DNA of 17,817 bases. It comes from Larix sibirica. Its lineage: Eukaryota > Streptophyta > Pinopsida > Pinales > Pinaceae. Below, one piece after another: positions 1 to 9,760 of this stretch; within the stretch, counting starts at the first letter, position 1; every line of letters begins with the position of its first letter. The notes under the pieces were generated by a model. It ran no database searches, was not told where the DNA came from, and worked only from the letters and a program-made list of their open reading frames with translations. Location: positions 1-17,817 of the forward strand of contig NWUY0300019711.1 of NCBI GenBank assembly GCA_004151065.3, in the 5' to 3' direction. The position numbers and the translations under genes are program-made.

Positions 1-75
1 AATAAATATTCTCAAAATTTGGGTAGGTGACAACATAGAAAGCTTGCACGCTAATATCAAAATATGACATATGCC

Positions 76-115
76 ATAAGCTCTATAACATATAGCTATA
101 AGCTCTATAACATAT
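76..115. repeat. 22-bp tandem repeat, 1.8 copies
   Basis: The 18-mer ATAAGCTCTATAACATAT occurs at 76-93 and again at 98-115, a period of 22 bp with perfect identity. It lies just beyond the recognisable RNase H end of the LINE, so it may belong to the LINE 3' untranslated region or to the flank. Confidence 0.8.
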
Positions 116-181
116 GATCTTTTTTCTTGTGCTTTCCTAGTGGCCACAAGTTGATCTTTTCTAATACTGAAAATGACTATC

Positions 182-680
182 TTATCCATGGTGAGGTCTA
201 GGATCGTGCTCGATAATTGTATCATTTCTATTTTCCCATTTCTTCCATACACCATCACTTACCTGTAGTCCAAACTTTGATAGTTGATCCACCAAACTAT
301 TTATTTCTCTATATATATGTTGGAAATTGATGTCCTGAAAAAGAGTCTGCAGTTCTAGACAGTTCTTCATATAGAGGTTTCAATAGTATGTTTTTGAGGG
401 ATCTCTTTAACCTCATCCAATCAATCACTAACTTTGAATCCCCAAAGACTTGTAACTTTTGTACACCCGTGGAGAGGGCCAAGATCATAACTAGTTTTAA
501 AGTCATCAACTCTATATGGTTATTTGTACTCATCCCAAGTCTTGTAGAGAGCTTTATACATTGATAGTATGAGAAGTAAATAATGCCTCCAGCTCCACCC
601 CTAGCCAGCACCCCTTGAGAGGCCCCATCAAAATAAGACCAACAACCCGATCTGTCAATGATCTCTTAAGTAATCCTTCT
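182..680 (-). pseudogene. LINE ORF2 RNase H domain remnant
   Basis: Fragments in two frames give a type I RNase H domain. They show an opening FDGAS motif (first catalytic Asp) followed by GGAGGI, a helix containing NNHIELMTLKL (Glu), and VFGDSKLVIDWM (second Asp). A tail containing HIYREINSLVDQLSKFGL follows, resembling the HVxRExNxxAD end of plant RNase H. In the element this activity would remove the RNA strand during cDNA synthesis. The domain is split by a frameshift near 310-370, so it is not made as one protein. The pattern of acidic residues makes the family assignment good. Confidence 0.85.
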
Positions 681-859
681 CTCCTTTGGTGGACTTGTAT
701 CTTGAGGAAAATGATTGAGGATAGCTAGGCTTTTGGTAGCATTTAATTCTGGAGCAATAGTAACAACATTATAAATAGCCTTATTCATTTCCACCAAGTC
801 CCCCAAATCATAAGTGCGGGTAGAGCCTTATAATATGCAAGGGACACATTGTTGAGCCA

Positions 860-1760
860 AGCCTATAAGCCTTCCTGAATCTCTATTCCATTCCAAATAA
901 ATTGCATGCCTTTCACATGTGAAGCATAAGTCCACATCCTAGAGATGTAAGAACATTGAACAAAAATGTGATAAAAAGAGTCACTGTTTTCTTTGTAGAG
1001 AGAGCATTTTCCCGATCCAGCACAAATTTTTTCAAGATCAAATAATCCCATGCAAAGACTCTGTTAGATAAGACCAAGCATGGAAACACTTTGGTCTTTT
1101 ATGGGCATTTGAAATTCCAAATGGCAGAGATCCATCGAGGAGGATTAGGAAGATCCTCTTCCTCATGGACAACCCTATATCCCATAGTAGGAATGTAGAA
1201 GCCATCATTAGGTTTCCTTCTCCAAAGCAATTTGTCCTCACTTTCTACCAATATAATGTGACCTTCATGTAGAGCCTTTGTATACTTTTTCGATAGATAT
1301 TTTTCCTCATCCACAAATCCTATGTCCTTAGCCTGTATCCACGCTTGTCTCAATGGAGTAGAGAGTTGTGCATCCCAAACCCGACTCAAAAAGAGATAAC
1401 CATGCTCAAATAAGGAATCAATCATAGCCATTGGAAGCCTGTGAGAGTTGATACTTCCAACCTAAGGATCACGCCCCAACCTGATTCTTCTTCCATTACC
1501 AACTATCCACACTAACCATTCCCCAATGACATCAAATGCCGATATAATGGATTTCCACATAGTAGAAACATTTATAATAGACTTATCTCTACTTCTAAAC
1601 CATTCCTCAATGGAGAGTGGATTAATATACTTTTGATATACAACTTTGATCCACAAGCTATCTCCTTTAAGGATCCTCTAGACACCATTTGTAGCCAATG
1701 CCTTAGCAAAACATAAAGGATGCTTCAAACCCCAACCACCAAGATCCTTGGGCAAAGATA
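860..1760 (-). pseudogene. LINE ORF2 zinc-binding RVT and connecting region remnant
   Basis: This stretch continues ORF2 after the reverse transcriptase. Near 1740-1640 the frame reads like the plant LINE signature for a leading GLKHPLCFAKAL segment and a W-rich stretch. At 1656-1462 it contains KYINPLSIEEWFRSRDKS and WLVWIVGNGRRIRLGRDP. At 1431-1099 it carries LLWRRKPNDGFY and AIWNFKCP, which introduce the zinc-binding RVT region common to plant L1 ORF2 proteins. The Cys and His residues of that region are only partly kept. Several frame changes and stops separate the pieces. It is non-functional sequence that shows the element was once full length through this part. Confidence 0.8.
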
Positions 1761-1769
1761 ACTTTTGCT

Positions 1770-2945
1770 AAGCTACCTAATGAAAGGACTTTTCTTCAGA
1801 ATTCCCATACCATAGAAATTTAAAACACAGCTTCCTAATATTATCCATAGTACTTGCTGGAACATAGGCCAAAGAGATCCAAAACACAGGAATAGCTTCC
1901 AATACTTCATCAAAATGAGTCCACCTCCCTGAGATAACCACTTATTGCACCAAAGTTGCAGCCTATTTTTCACTTTACCTATGAGCCACACCCAATCCCT
2001 CCTATGATAATAATTTGGATTTATAAAGAATCCTGGATACTTTAATCCAAGTTGAATATCCACCATAGAAAAATCAAACTATACAGTACTGATCCAATTG
2101 GTCGATTATTGATCTAGATTCATATGAGAAATGGTGGAATTTCTAACATTTATGGTCATCCCTGTGGCAGCTGAAAATAAATCCATAATATCCTTTTAAG
2201 CTTTAAAATATCCCTTTTGGAACCATCTAAGAAGATCATTATGTCATCTATAAAGAGCAGGGCCCATTGGTCCTTTATGATCCCTCTCAAACATTTCCCC
2301 CAATTCTGAGACCTCTCAAGGGCCCATTGGTCTTTGCAAAGAGGATGGATATATTGAAGCCATCCACAATCAAAATAAATAGGAGAGGAACAAGTGAGAA
2401 ACCTTTCCTCAAGCCTTTGCGAAGCCTAAAGAAAGTAGAAGCAGACCCATTTATCAAGATAACAAAAGAAACAAATTGAACAAAATATAAAATCCAATTT
2501 ACAAAGTGAAGTTGAAATCCAACCTGAAGCAAAACCAACCTTAATTAAGTCCAATTGACTCAATCATATCCTTTTTTGAGATCCACCTTTATAATGGTTG
2601 TTGGTAATTTCTTCAATTTGGTTGAATGCGGATCTTCCTAGGAGGTGCCAATGGTATCATGAATTTCTCTACCTTCTAAAAAGACAAATTGTTCTTGGAG
2701 AAATTCATTGGATAATATTCCTTCAATCCTTCATACTATAACCTTAGCTATCAACTTATAGATACAATTGCATAGTGATATAGGCCTGTAGTCTTCAAAA
2801 TTGAATCCGTGTCACTCTTTGGGATAAGGGAAATAAAGGTTGTGTTGAAAGATGCCAAAATCCTACCATTAATCCTTGACTCTTCAATGGCCTCAAGGAT
2901 ATCCAGCTCAAAAAATTCCATAAATCCAACAAAAGACTCCATAGG
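1770..2945 (-). pseudogene. LINE ORF2 reverse transcriptase domain remnant
   Basis: RT motifs appear in order on the minus strand: FISLIPKSD (2942-2751 fragment), a motif A remnant KVDLKKGYD followed by an in-frame TGA at 2562-2560, then ILINGSA and GLRKGFSLVPLLF (2538-2287 fragment). The catalytic box follows as LLFIDDIMIFLDGS, with FIDD at 2256-2245; most plant LINEs have FADD here. Downstream text at 2066-1773 contains GLKYPGFFINP and WCNKWLSQGG, typical of the thumb and connection. The two catalytic aspartates of the box survive, but stops and frameshifts prevent a full RT. Confidence 0.9.
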
Positions 2946-3023
2946 CCACCCATTGGGCCCATGACTTTTTTCCTTCTACATAGAAAGAATGGTGTCCTTT
3001 AGTTTTTCAATAGTCACACACTG

Positions 3024-3466
3024 CTATAAGGGTAAATGATATTCATCATTGACCATTGTAAGAAAGAAAGAACATTGTTCTAACATTTGCACAATATAAT
3101 CCCTCTCATCTTCCTTAAACAAATTACTGAAATGATTCACCCTAGATCTAGCAATATTACTGAAGCCATCCACCATATTCCCATTAGCCTCCTCTAACTG
3201 CCACAATGAATTTGTATTATTTCTAGGTCTGACAAAATTGTGGAAATATTTGGTGTTATCATCCCCATGCTGGAGCCAAATGGCTCTAATTTTAAGTTTG
3301 ATTGAGGCTTCTTCCTCCAATGGAATCTTCCTGCGCTTTGCTTCAAGATCCATGATAAACCTTTTTTATTCAGCAGATGTAAAATAATTTGGATTTTCAA
3401 CATGGAAATATTCAAGCATTGCTTCCAGCCTTCCGAGTCCCTGACTCTGTATCCTCCTCCTCTCAA
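3024..3466 (-). pseudogene. LINE ORF2 linker between endonuclease and RT
   Basis: A 109-codon open fragment at 3353-3024 contains IRAIWLQHGDDNTKYFHNF and a following NTNSLWQLEEANGNMVDGF. This is the well-conserved plant LINE linker motif (WLxxGDxNTKFFH, then a tract ending near G-x-MV) that precedes the RT. A second fragment in another frame (3466-3194) overlaps it, showing at least one frameshift. The linker has no known catalytic role, but it is a reliable signature of L1-type ORF2. Confidence 0.85.
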
Positions 3467-3528
3467 CTACCCAAGGAATGATACTGGCTTTTACATTCTT
3501 TAGATTGTTTTGGAACTAGAGCCCCGCT

Positions 3529-3608
3529 ACTATATAAAACCATCACACTTGGGACTACTAGTATCATATGGAGTCCATACACTTTTAATCAACTATATAA
3601 AACCATCA
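3529..3608. repeat. 17-bp direct repeat inside the LINE
   Basis: The 17-mer ACTATATAAAACCATCA occurs exactly at 3529-3545 and 3592-3608, 63 bp apart. It lies in the decayed stretch between the endonuclease and the linker of ORF2. It may be the remnant of a small local duplication; the sequence between the two copies does not itself repeat. Confidence 0.7.
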
Positions 3609-3649
3609 TCCTTCATCTAATTTGAATCAAACTTACAAGGACTAGGAGG

Positions 3650-4352
3650 TTTTTCTTGAGCCTGCTTCATCTTGGGATAAATTGGAAAATGGTTGGATAC
3701 CCCCCTTCTCCAACCCATTGTTTGATGCAGACTTCTGATCTTATGGATCCTTCATTAATAATAAACTTGTCCAATCTTTTTGCAATCCTATTAGAACTTG
3801 CTCTCATATTTCACCAAGTAGTTCATAGTAAGATAGGAGGAATATCAAATAAGGAGAGTTCTTCCAACTTTTTGAAAAGAAAAAAGATAAAGAGTCCTTT
3901 TGAGCATGTAAAACCCAGATCTTGGCTTCACCCAAAGAGAAATTTAAATGTCCCCCAATAATAAGCATGTTGACTGATAATAGGTTGGATCTAAATAACC
4001 TCTCCCAATATTCCACCCGCTGAAGATAAGGGTTGTATACATTTAAGAAAGTGTAAGGCAATCCAAATTCTTGGGAGAAAAGAATTGTAACCAAACTTAT
4101 GGTAATAGCCCAACTATTAGTGCACAAAAAATATTTGGTAATCCAACTTGTAATAAGCCCCCCAAACTTTCCAAAGGAATCAACACCCACAAACTCCCAC
4201 CCATGCAATAAATACCTAAGATAATCCAAAATAGAGTCACTAGAAGCTTAAGATTCTTGTAAAATAACCACCAAAGGATTCCGCAACATAATCAATCTTT
4301 TTAGGGACAATTTTTTGGAGGAAATCCTTATCCATCTACAATTAAGGGACAT
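3650..4352 (-). pseudogene. LINE ORF2 AP-type endonuclease remnant
   Basis: The N-terminal endonuclease (exonuclease-endonuclease-phosphatase fold) would nick the genomic target. Seen on the minus strand are MSLNCRW with the conserved Asn, then LQES with the conserved Glu near 4250. Next come GWEFVGVDSFGKFGGLITSW and LPYTFLNVYNPY, and then LIIGGHLNFSLGEAKIW. In active family members the last motif is GGDLN or GDFN; here the catalytic Asp is His (codon at 3950-3948). The 141-codon open stretch at 4229-3804 carries most of this. The first part lies in another frame, so a frameshift separates it. Confidence 0.88.
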
Positions 4353-4360
4353 AACAAGCG

Positions 4361-7141
4361 TTAGGTAACCAATGTCCTCGATTTACTTGCTCTAAGAAAC
4401 CCTTTCAAATATTTTTGGCGACTCACCCTAATGTCTAGGGAAACCCGATCCCTCATTGAAGCCATGACAGACCTCTGACCATGAAGTCTAAAAGAACACA
4501 CCAAGGAGTTATGAAGGATTCCCCCTCTCGAACTCGACTCCTGCACAACCTTGTAGAGGCTTCTTGGTATGAGATGATAACGGGTGGGCCTTGACCCCAA
4601 GTAAGATGCAAGAACGCTATCAACAGAATCCTTATGGGAGAATCAATCTTGAGCAATCCTTACAATTCCAATATGATTGATCCCTTAGGCAGGAAAATCT
4701 ATCTCATGGCCATTCTCCCCAGAATGGCAAGCATATGGGGTAGAGAAACCGAGCAAAGAAACTCCATCAATCGCTTTCGAAACATTTAACTCCGAAGGAT
4801 ACGAGAAGGTCAAAATTCCTTCCAAAAACAACTGACTAGACTCAGATGGGGAATCATCATTGAGAGTGCAAGGAGGCATATCATGGACCACCTGAAGATC
4901 TAGGATATTCAAGGGCATCAACTATAGACCCTTACCAAAAAAGAGAGGAAAATAGCAAAAAAGTTGTAACAGAGGAGATCTGGTCGAAAAGGGCCATATA
5001 GACATCAGAAGAGCCTGAGAAGACCACAATACTAGGGAAAAGCCCTCGCCCCTAGACACAATAGAATCACACAACAAACACCCACCCGTAAGGGGGGAAA
5101 CATAAGAGGCGCAAGCATCATTCGACATAGGAGAAGGAAATAATCCCCCCACATAATGCTGGGGAACAAGAACTTTAAACTATAAAGCTTGATAAAAACA
5201 CAAGGGGATTCCCCACCCTTCAAAAGACGGAACCCATGAGACTTCTTTCCAAACTTATCCACATTTAAGAAGTTATCCAAAGATGCTACAAAATCTGGCC
5301 TAGTCCAAACAGATGACATGTATACAATCTTAGGAAGCTCTAAAACATCAGAAGTAAAATGCTTACCTAAAGTAGAAGCCCAAGGATTCACATTGTTGAA
5401 GAGACCCACAATACTAGCCAAAGCATATGAAGGAAAAGGTGATTCACAGGAAATCGTTGTAGTACCAGGGACATTATTCTTTGGACTATGTGTCTTCACC
5501 AATGAACTATGATCCTTAATAGTATTAGGATCACCTTTAGAAAAAGAGAAAGACCCCTATGCGGTACCCTTAACCAGAGCTTATGTGATAGCTGGAGTCA
5601 CCACCGTTCGAAAAGGATGAAGCTCCATCCCCTTCCCCAACTTCGAGAGTGACCCTGCAGCCTTCTTTTTCCTCCACACCATCTTGGAGAAAGGTAGAGA
5701 GAAATCATGAACCATATGCCCATATGCATGGCATCTATTACACTTGGAAGGGATACCAAAGTAATCCAATATTTGGACATGCAAAAACTGCCCCCCCGGA
5801 ATGACCATCTTAGTAGGAAGGTCCTCCCTTAGATCAATGTCAACTAGTATGTTAGTTGCAGTCAAGTCGGGATACCAAAACAATCCAATATTTGGACATG
5901 CAAAAAATGCCCCACCGAAATAACCATCTTAGTAGGAAGGCCCTCCTTTATATCAATGTCAACCAGTATGTTAGTTGCAGTCAAGATGCACGAGTCCTGG
6001 AAACTGAGATTTGCTAAGGAATAGTCACCCAGGGCCAAGCCAATCTTTTTCAAAATGTCCAGGGTACACACCTCCACTAACAACCCTGGAAGTTTGACCC
6101 AAATGGCTTGTTATAAAGATTCTCTCTTTGAGCATCGAAAAATAATGTCCAACGTTTGAGCTTGATTTCCATATTGTCCAACAGCTAGACCCCATTTAAC
6201 AATCACGCGAGATCCTTCAAAGACTCAAGTATGACACCCAACCAGCCTTTTTCCAGGGTGAAAGCCTTAGGGGTGTAACCAACGGTTCTACCCAAGTGGA
6301 GTCCACCCAATCCCTAAAAGTATTCATTCCCATGCTACGGCCCCCAAGTATTCCTACCAAAGTAATCTCAGAGAGATAAATAACTTCATACATTTGAACG
6401 TCTGCCCCTATATTTAAATTAATATGAGTCACCTTCCTCTTTACACATCACTTTAACCGATGTCGAGGAGGTCCATGGGGCTCCTCCCTTGGAATAGACA
6501 CCACAACCCCTTGACATGATGGAGAAACCTTGGATGGGAAGTTTGTCTAGGTTCTCCCTTTTGATTCCAAACACCTGACAAAGTTGGAACCCCCACATCC
6601 AAAGTCACCTAGAATCCTTTACTGTAGACCTTGAAGGAACTGATAAACCACCAGAATGAAACACACCACCTCTATCCAAACCTTGTGAACCCTCTCGGGA
6701 GGAGGAGACATGTCTACGAGCAGACTCTAAAACCGGGGAGCCACTTGACGAAAACAGAAACGGAAGCCGAGAATTAGGGGTAGAGAATGAAGATGGGAGA
6801 GAAGGGTTTTTTTCCCTCGATAAAGGAAAAGGAACATCATGTGAAACCCAATAAGTTGTCTGCTTCGACGTAAAGCCAGGAAATAAATCCGTTGAAAATT
6901 CTGAAAGACGTCAGGTGTCCCCATAAGGACATATCCAAATGTCATAAAAAATCGGAGGACCCTGTCAGTGTGTCACTAAGACCGAAAAAGGCTTGTAACG
7001 AAGGGATAAGTCACAACCTGGTAGGAAAACATTAATGAAAGGAAGAAGGCTCCACGGCCAAGAAGGCTAAAAAAGTCAAAATAACAGGAAGAAAAGACAA
7101 GGGAAAAAAGTAGCCCTCCATTAAAAAGCCTGAGGATCCAT
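4361..7141 (-). pseudogene. LINE ORF1 pseudogene (DUF4283-like, CCHC knuckle)
   Basis: ORF1 of plant L1 elements encodes a nucleic-acid-binding protein that packages the LINE RNA. Fragments at 6432-6217 and 6083-5862 match the DUF4283 and linker pattern: a W-rich region, LKKIGLALGDYS, and ILVDIDIKEGLPTKMVI. The knuckle follows at 5742-5701 as CNRCHAYGHMVHDF, where the fourth zinc ligand (Cys) is Phe. A long degenerate C-terminal tail ends at a stop at 4363-4361, 8 bases before the ORF2 ATG. The ATG at 7141 is a possible start, but it meets a stop within a few codons, so the true start is unclear. A 119-bp tandem duplication splits the domain. Confidence 0.82.
5752..5985. repeat. 119-bp tandem duplication inside LINE ORF1
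   Basis: Two copies of 115 bp at 5752-5866 and 5871-5985 are separated by 4 bases, a period of 119 bp. By eye they differ at about 10 of 115 positions (about 91% identity). On the minus strand both encode the ILVDID...LPTKMVI...HVQILD segment just before the zinc knuckle. Because 119 is not a multiple of 3, the duplication shifts the reading frame: the upstream copy is in one frame and the copy joined to the knuckle is in another. Confidence 0.92.
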
Positions 7142-7199
7142 GACCTCGACATCGAAAAAACCAGAGGCGAACGAAACCCTCAAAGCCTTTGTTCCATTA

Positions 7200-7460
7200 T
7201 AAAACTTTATTGTCTTACAGTGCACTTTTATAAATCCCCTATTCAATTAAAATAAAAGAGAAACACACGACCACAAATCCGTGATCATTGGTGTTCCAAG
7301 GAGAAGGGCGTGACCACGAGTTCCCCACTAAACAAATTTTGGTTCCCTCTTCCCAATCGCATGCAAACCAAAGGGGAGTTGTGACCATTGTAGTAAGTGG
7401 TTGGAGGAAGGTCGTTTAAAGAAAATAAGAGTTGTGTGCAAGGGTGAGTGAAAGGTTAAC
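7200..7460. other. Junction between LINE and copia element, no gene
   Basis: This 260-bp stretch separates the recognisable LINE 5' part from the copia gag ATG. It should hold the copia leader and primer-binding site if the element were intact. I see no convincing 5' LTR end and no good match to a tRNA-Met primer-binding site. TGGTGTTCCAAG at 7289-7300 is only a weak resemblance. No coding signal is visible. Confidence 0.5.
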
Positions 7461-8390
7461 ATGGCTTCAAGTAGTCATAAAGGAGTCATAATTATGCAGA
7501 ACCACATATTCTTGTTCTCACAAGAAAAAAATATGAAGTATGGGAAGTTAAGATGAAGACGTTGTTGTATCATCAAGATGTTTGGGATTATGTAGCTAAT
7601 GGGTATATAGAATCAACAAATGACATAATTAAGCAAGCTTTGACAAATGATCAAAACGAACATTTAAGATACCACAAGAAGAAATATGAAAAGACATGAC
7701 ATATTATCCAAAATGTTGTGGATGACAGTATATTTCCTAAGATCTCTATTGCGGAATTCTCAAAGATAGCTTGGGATATCTTGGAGATCAATTATCAGGG
7801 CATCACCAAGTTAAAGACCGTAAAACTGGAGTTTAAGAAGGGATTTTGAAAAATTGAAAATGAAAGTCAGGGTCACTAGATCTCTAGTATATGATTCAAG
7901 TCATACCACCATAAATCAATTAAAGATGTATGGTGAAGATATAACATATCACAAGGTAGTTGAAAAGGTTCTCATAACTCTACCCATAAAGTTTGAAGCT
8001 TGGTTATAGCTATTGAGGAATCTAAAGATTTGAGTTAGCTATCGATATACGAGTTGTTGGGATCTCTTATATCCCATGAATCTAGAATAAACACGAATGA
8101 TGATTCCTCTTTGGAAAATGCATCCCAAACTCATGTTTCTATCTCAAGAGGCAGGGGTAGATCAAGATCAAGAGCAAGGGTAGATCAATATCAAGAGGCA
8201 GGGGGTAGATTAAGATCAAGAGGCAAGGGAAAAGGTAGTAGAAATAATGGCCAAAGAGATAGTAAGGAAGATTTAGAAGAAGAAAAGGAGGAGCGACAAT
8301 GGAGGCTCACAAAAAAATCAGAGGTATGATAAATCCCAAATTAAGTGTTTCTATAGTAATAAGCTATGCCATTATGCTAATGAATGTAGG
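7461..8390 (+). pseudogene. copia gag pseudogene with CCHC knuckle
   Basis: The ATG at 7461 opens MASSSHKG. After a frameshift the typical UBN2-type gag follows, with YEVWEVKMKTLLYHQDVWDY and later AWDILEINYQG. The frame then runs at 8054-8326 through ELLGSLISHESR and an Arg/Ser/Gly-rich tract. The knuckle lies at 8346-8387, reading CFYSNKLCHYANEC. Spacing matches CX2CX4HX4C, but the second Cys is Ser (AGT at 8355-8357), so zinc binding would be lost. Gag would form the virus-like particle and bind the RNA. Internal stops, for example in the tract before 7700 and near 7849, make this a pseudogene. Confidence 0.87.
8146..8240 (+). repeat. Short tandem repeat in gag, periods 24, 23, 25
   Basis: Units beginning AAGAG(G)CA start at 8146, 8170, 8193 and 8218 and share an AGATCAAGATC-like core. 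The spacings are 24, 23 and 25 bp, which sum to 72. The middle unit is therefore read in a shifted frame (VDQYQEAGGR) while the outer ones read as Arg/Ser/Gly-rich (RGRGRSRSR, RSRGKGKG). The frame is recovered by the compensating extra base. Confidence 0.8.
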
Positions 8391-8810
8391 AAGTAGGCTG
8401 ACCTTAGCAAACATAACGCAAACTATTATAATACCTTTGAGAACACTAAAGATCTTTTATTTATTACTTGCAATGCTTCCCATGAAACCTTGAATGATGT
8501 ATGGATCTTATTGAAGCAATCATTTGTCAGGCAATAGAAATTTGATTGCAGATATTCTAGATGACTTAGTCAAAACTAAAGTCCAGTTAGGAATGGATAA
8601 TGTTGTGGGAAAAGGAGTGGTCAACATCTTGTCCAAATAAGGCCGACAAAGATATATTTCATAAGTGTTTTATGCCCCAAGTTTGAAAGATAACCTTATT
8701 AGTGTTGGTCAACTTACCCAAAAAGGGCATACTGTGTTTTTTAGGGAGAAGAATGTTTTATATATGACAAATCTCCTAGTGAGAAGCTAATCACTAAAAT
8801 TTAGATGATT
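8391..8810 (+). pseudogene. copia protease region remnant
   Basis: Between the gag knuckle and the GAG-pre-integrase domain, the reading frames give fragments such as GKGVVNILSK and YAPSLKDNLISVGQLTQKGHTVFF. This matches the copia pattern in which the aspartic protease C-terminal part is followed by VPGLKxNLLSVGQL. The catalytic Asp-Ser/Thr-Gly or equivalent active-site motif upstream is not recognisable. Stops break every frame. Confidence 0.7.
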
Positions 8811-9060
8811 AAGAATAGAATGTATCCCTTTGTCATGACATGTGGTAGAGAAGATGCACCATTCACCTAAAAGGAAACATGTTTGGATGATTTTTGGTTA
8901 TGGCATTTTAGATTTGGTCATCTACATTCTGATAGTTTGAATTGCTGTAGCCAAAAATGATGGTTAAAGGTTTTCCTCCCATTCAAGAGCCAACTAGAAT
9001 ATGTGAGAGTTGCATTCTAACAAATCAACATAGGGATAGTTTCCCTAAAGGAGTGTAGTA
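8811..9060 (+). pseudogene. copia GAG-pre-integrase domain remnant
   Basis: The fragment LDDFWLWHFRFGHLHSDSLN carries the His pair (H-x-RFGH-L) typical of the GAG-pre-integrase HHCC zinc-binding domain. In another frame RICESCILTNQHRDSFPKG supplies the Cys pair (CxxC) and a trailing HRxSFPKG. Together they match the copia consensus WHxRxGHL...CxxCxxGKxxRxxFP. At least one frameshift lies between the two halves. Confidence 0.82.
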
Positions 9061-9760
9061 TAGAGCAAAGGCACCCCTAGAGTTGGTTCATACTGATTTG
9101 TGTGGAAAATGCAAACCCAATTACTTGGTAGAAGTTACTACTTACTAGCCTTCATAGATGATTTCAACATTAAAACTAGGGTGTATTTCCATGTAAAGAA
9201 ATTTGAAACCTTTGGCAAGTTCAAGGAATTCAAATCTTTGGTTGAGAAGCAATGTGGCTATTAGATTAAAGTATTAAGATCGAACAGAGGAGGTGAATAT
9301 GAATCAAATGATTTTCATTTTTTTTTGTAAGCATCATGCTATCACAAGACAATTTATAACAAGGTATATGCCTCAACAAAAGGGTGTAGTAGAAAGAAAG
9401 AACAAAACCATCATGAACATGGCAAGAAGCATGCTGAAAGGAAAACACTTGTCTAATGAGTTTTGGGGAGAAGTAGTAGCTTCCTCCATTTATATTTTGA
9501 ATTGATCACTCACTCAAAGTGTGAAGAATAAAGTGCCACTATAAGCATGGACATGTATGAGCTACAATGTAGCACATCTACGAGTATTTTGTTATGCCTA
9601 AACAATCGAGGAGGAAATTAGATGATAGAAGTGAGAAATGCATCTTCATTGGGTATAGTGAATAGTCTAAGGCATACAAGTTGTATAATCCAGTAACCAA
9701 GAAAGTGATCATCAATAGAATGTACATTTTAAAGAAGAAGATGCATGGGACATGAGTATA
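9061..9760 (+). pseudogene. copia integrase core remnant
   Basis: The catalytic core starts with APLELVHTDLCG (first Asp, GAT at 9094-9096), followed by diverged text with stops. The open stretch 9293-9502 contains YMPQQKGVVERKNKTIMNMARSML with the catalytic Glu in GVVERKN; the family usually has QNGVVERKN. It ends SSIYILN and a TGA at 9503-9505, where relatives have Arg (ILNRSPT), consistent with CGA to TGA. The text after the stop again fits the family: VKNKVPL, then AHLRVFCYA. The integrase would insert the cDNA into the genome; this copy cannot. Confidence 0.88.

Larger units (their letters stand above)
182..4352 (-). pseudogene. LINE ORF2 pseudogene (endonuclease, RT, RNase H)
   Basis: ORF2 probably starts at the ATG at 4352-4350, which opens the endonuclease motif MSLNCRW (family consensus resembles MSWNCRG). 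That ATG lies 8 bases after the stop of ORF1. The protein would nick target DNA and reverse-transcribe the LINE RNA in the nucleus. Domains follow in the standard order down to the RNase H end near 182. The frame is interrupted many times. One example is a TGA at 2562-2560, within YD-stop-VNW, where relatives usually have an amino acid such as Arg or Ser. Domain entries below give the key residues. No functional product is expected. Confidence 0.9.
1..7200 (-). mobile_element. Degenerate L1-type LINE with RNase H domain
   Basis: A non-LTR retrotransposon runs on the minus strand. Read in that direction the order is ORF1 (DUF4283-like region, then a CCHC knuckle), ORF2 AP-type endonuclease, linker, reverse transcriptase, zinc-binding RVT region and RNase H. 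This is the plan of plant L1 elements that carry RNase H. Every domain is recognisable only by joining fragments in several frames, so the element is dead. The limits are approximate: the 5' end lies near 7200 by the loss of recognisable coding sequence, and the 3' end lies at or beyond base 1. I could not identify a poly(A) tail or target-site duplication. The copia element to the right runs in the opposite direction. Confidence 0.9.

Noticed and set aside
2262-2332. GGGCCCATTGGTC occurring twice
   Set aside because: The two short matches lie in different parts of the RT coding trace with unrelated neighbours; probably chance.
3656-3961. 101-codon plus-strand ORF
   Set aside because: It lies antisense to the LINE endonuclease region, which has clear motifs on the minus strand.
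7289-7300. Possible primer-binding site TGGTGTTCCAAG
   Set aside because: It matches the usual TGGTATCAGAGC-type site only in the first few bases, and no LTR end lies before it.
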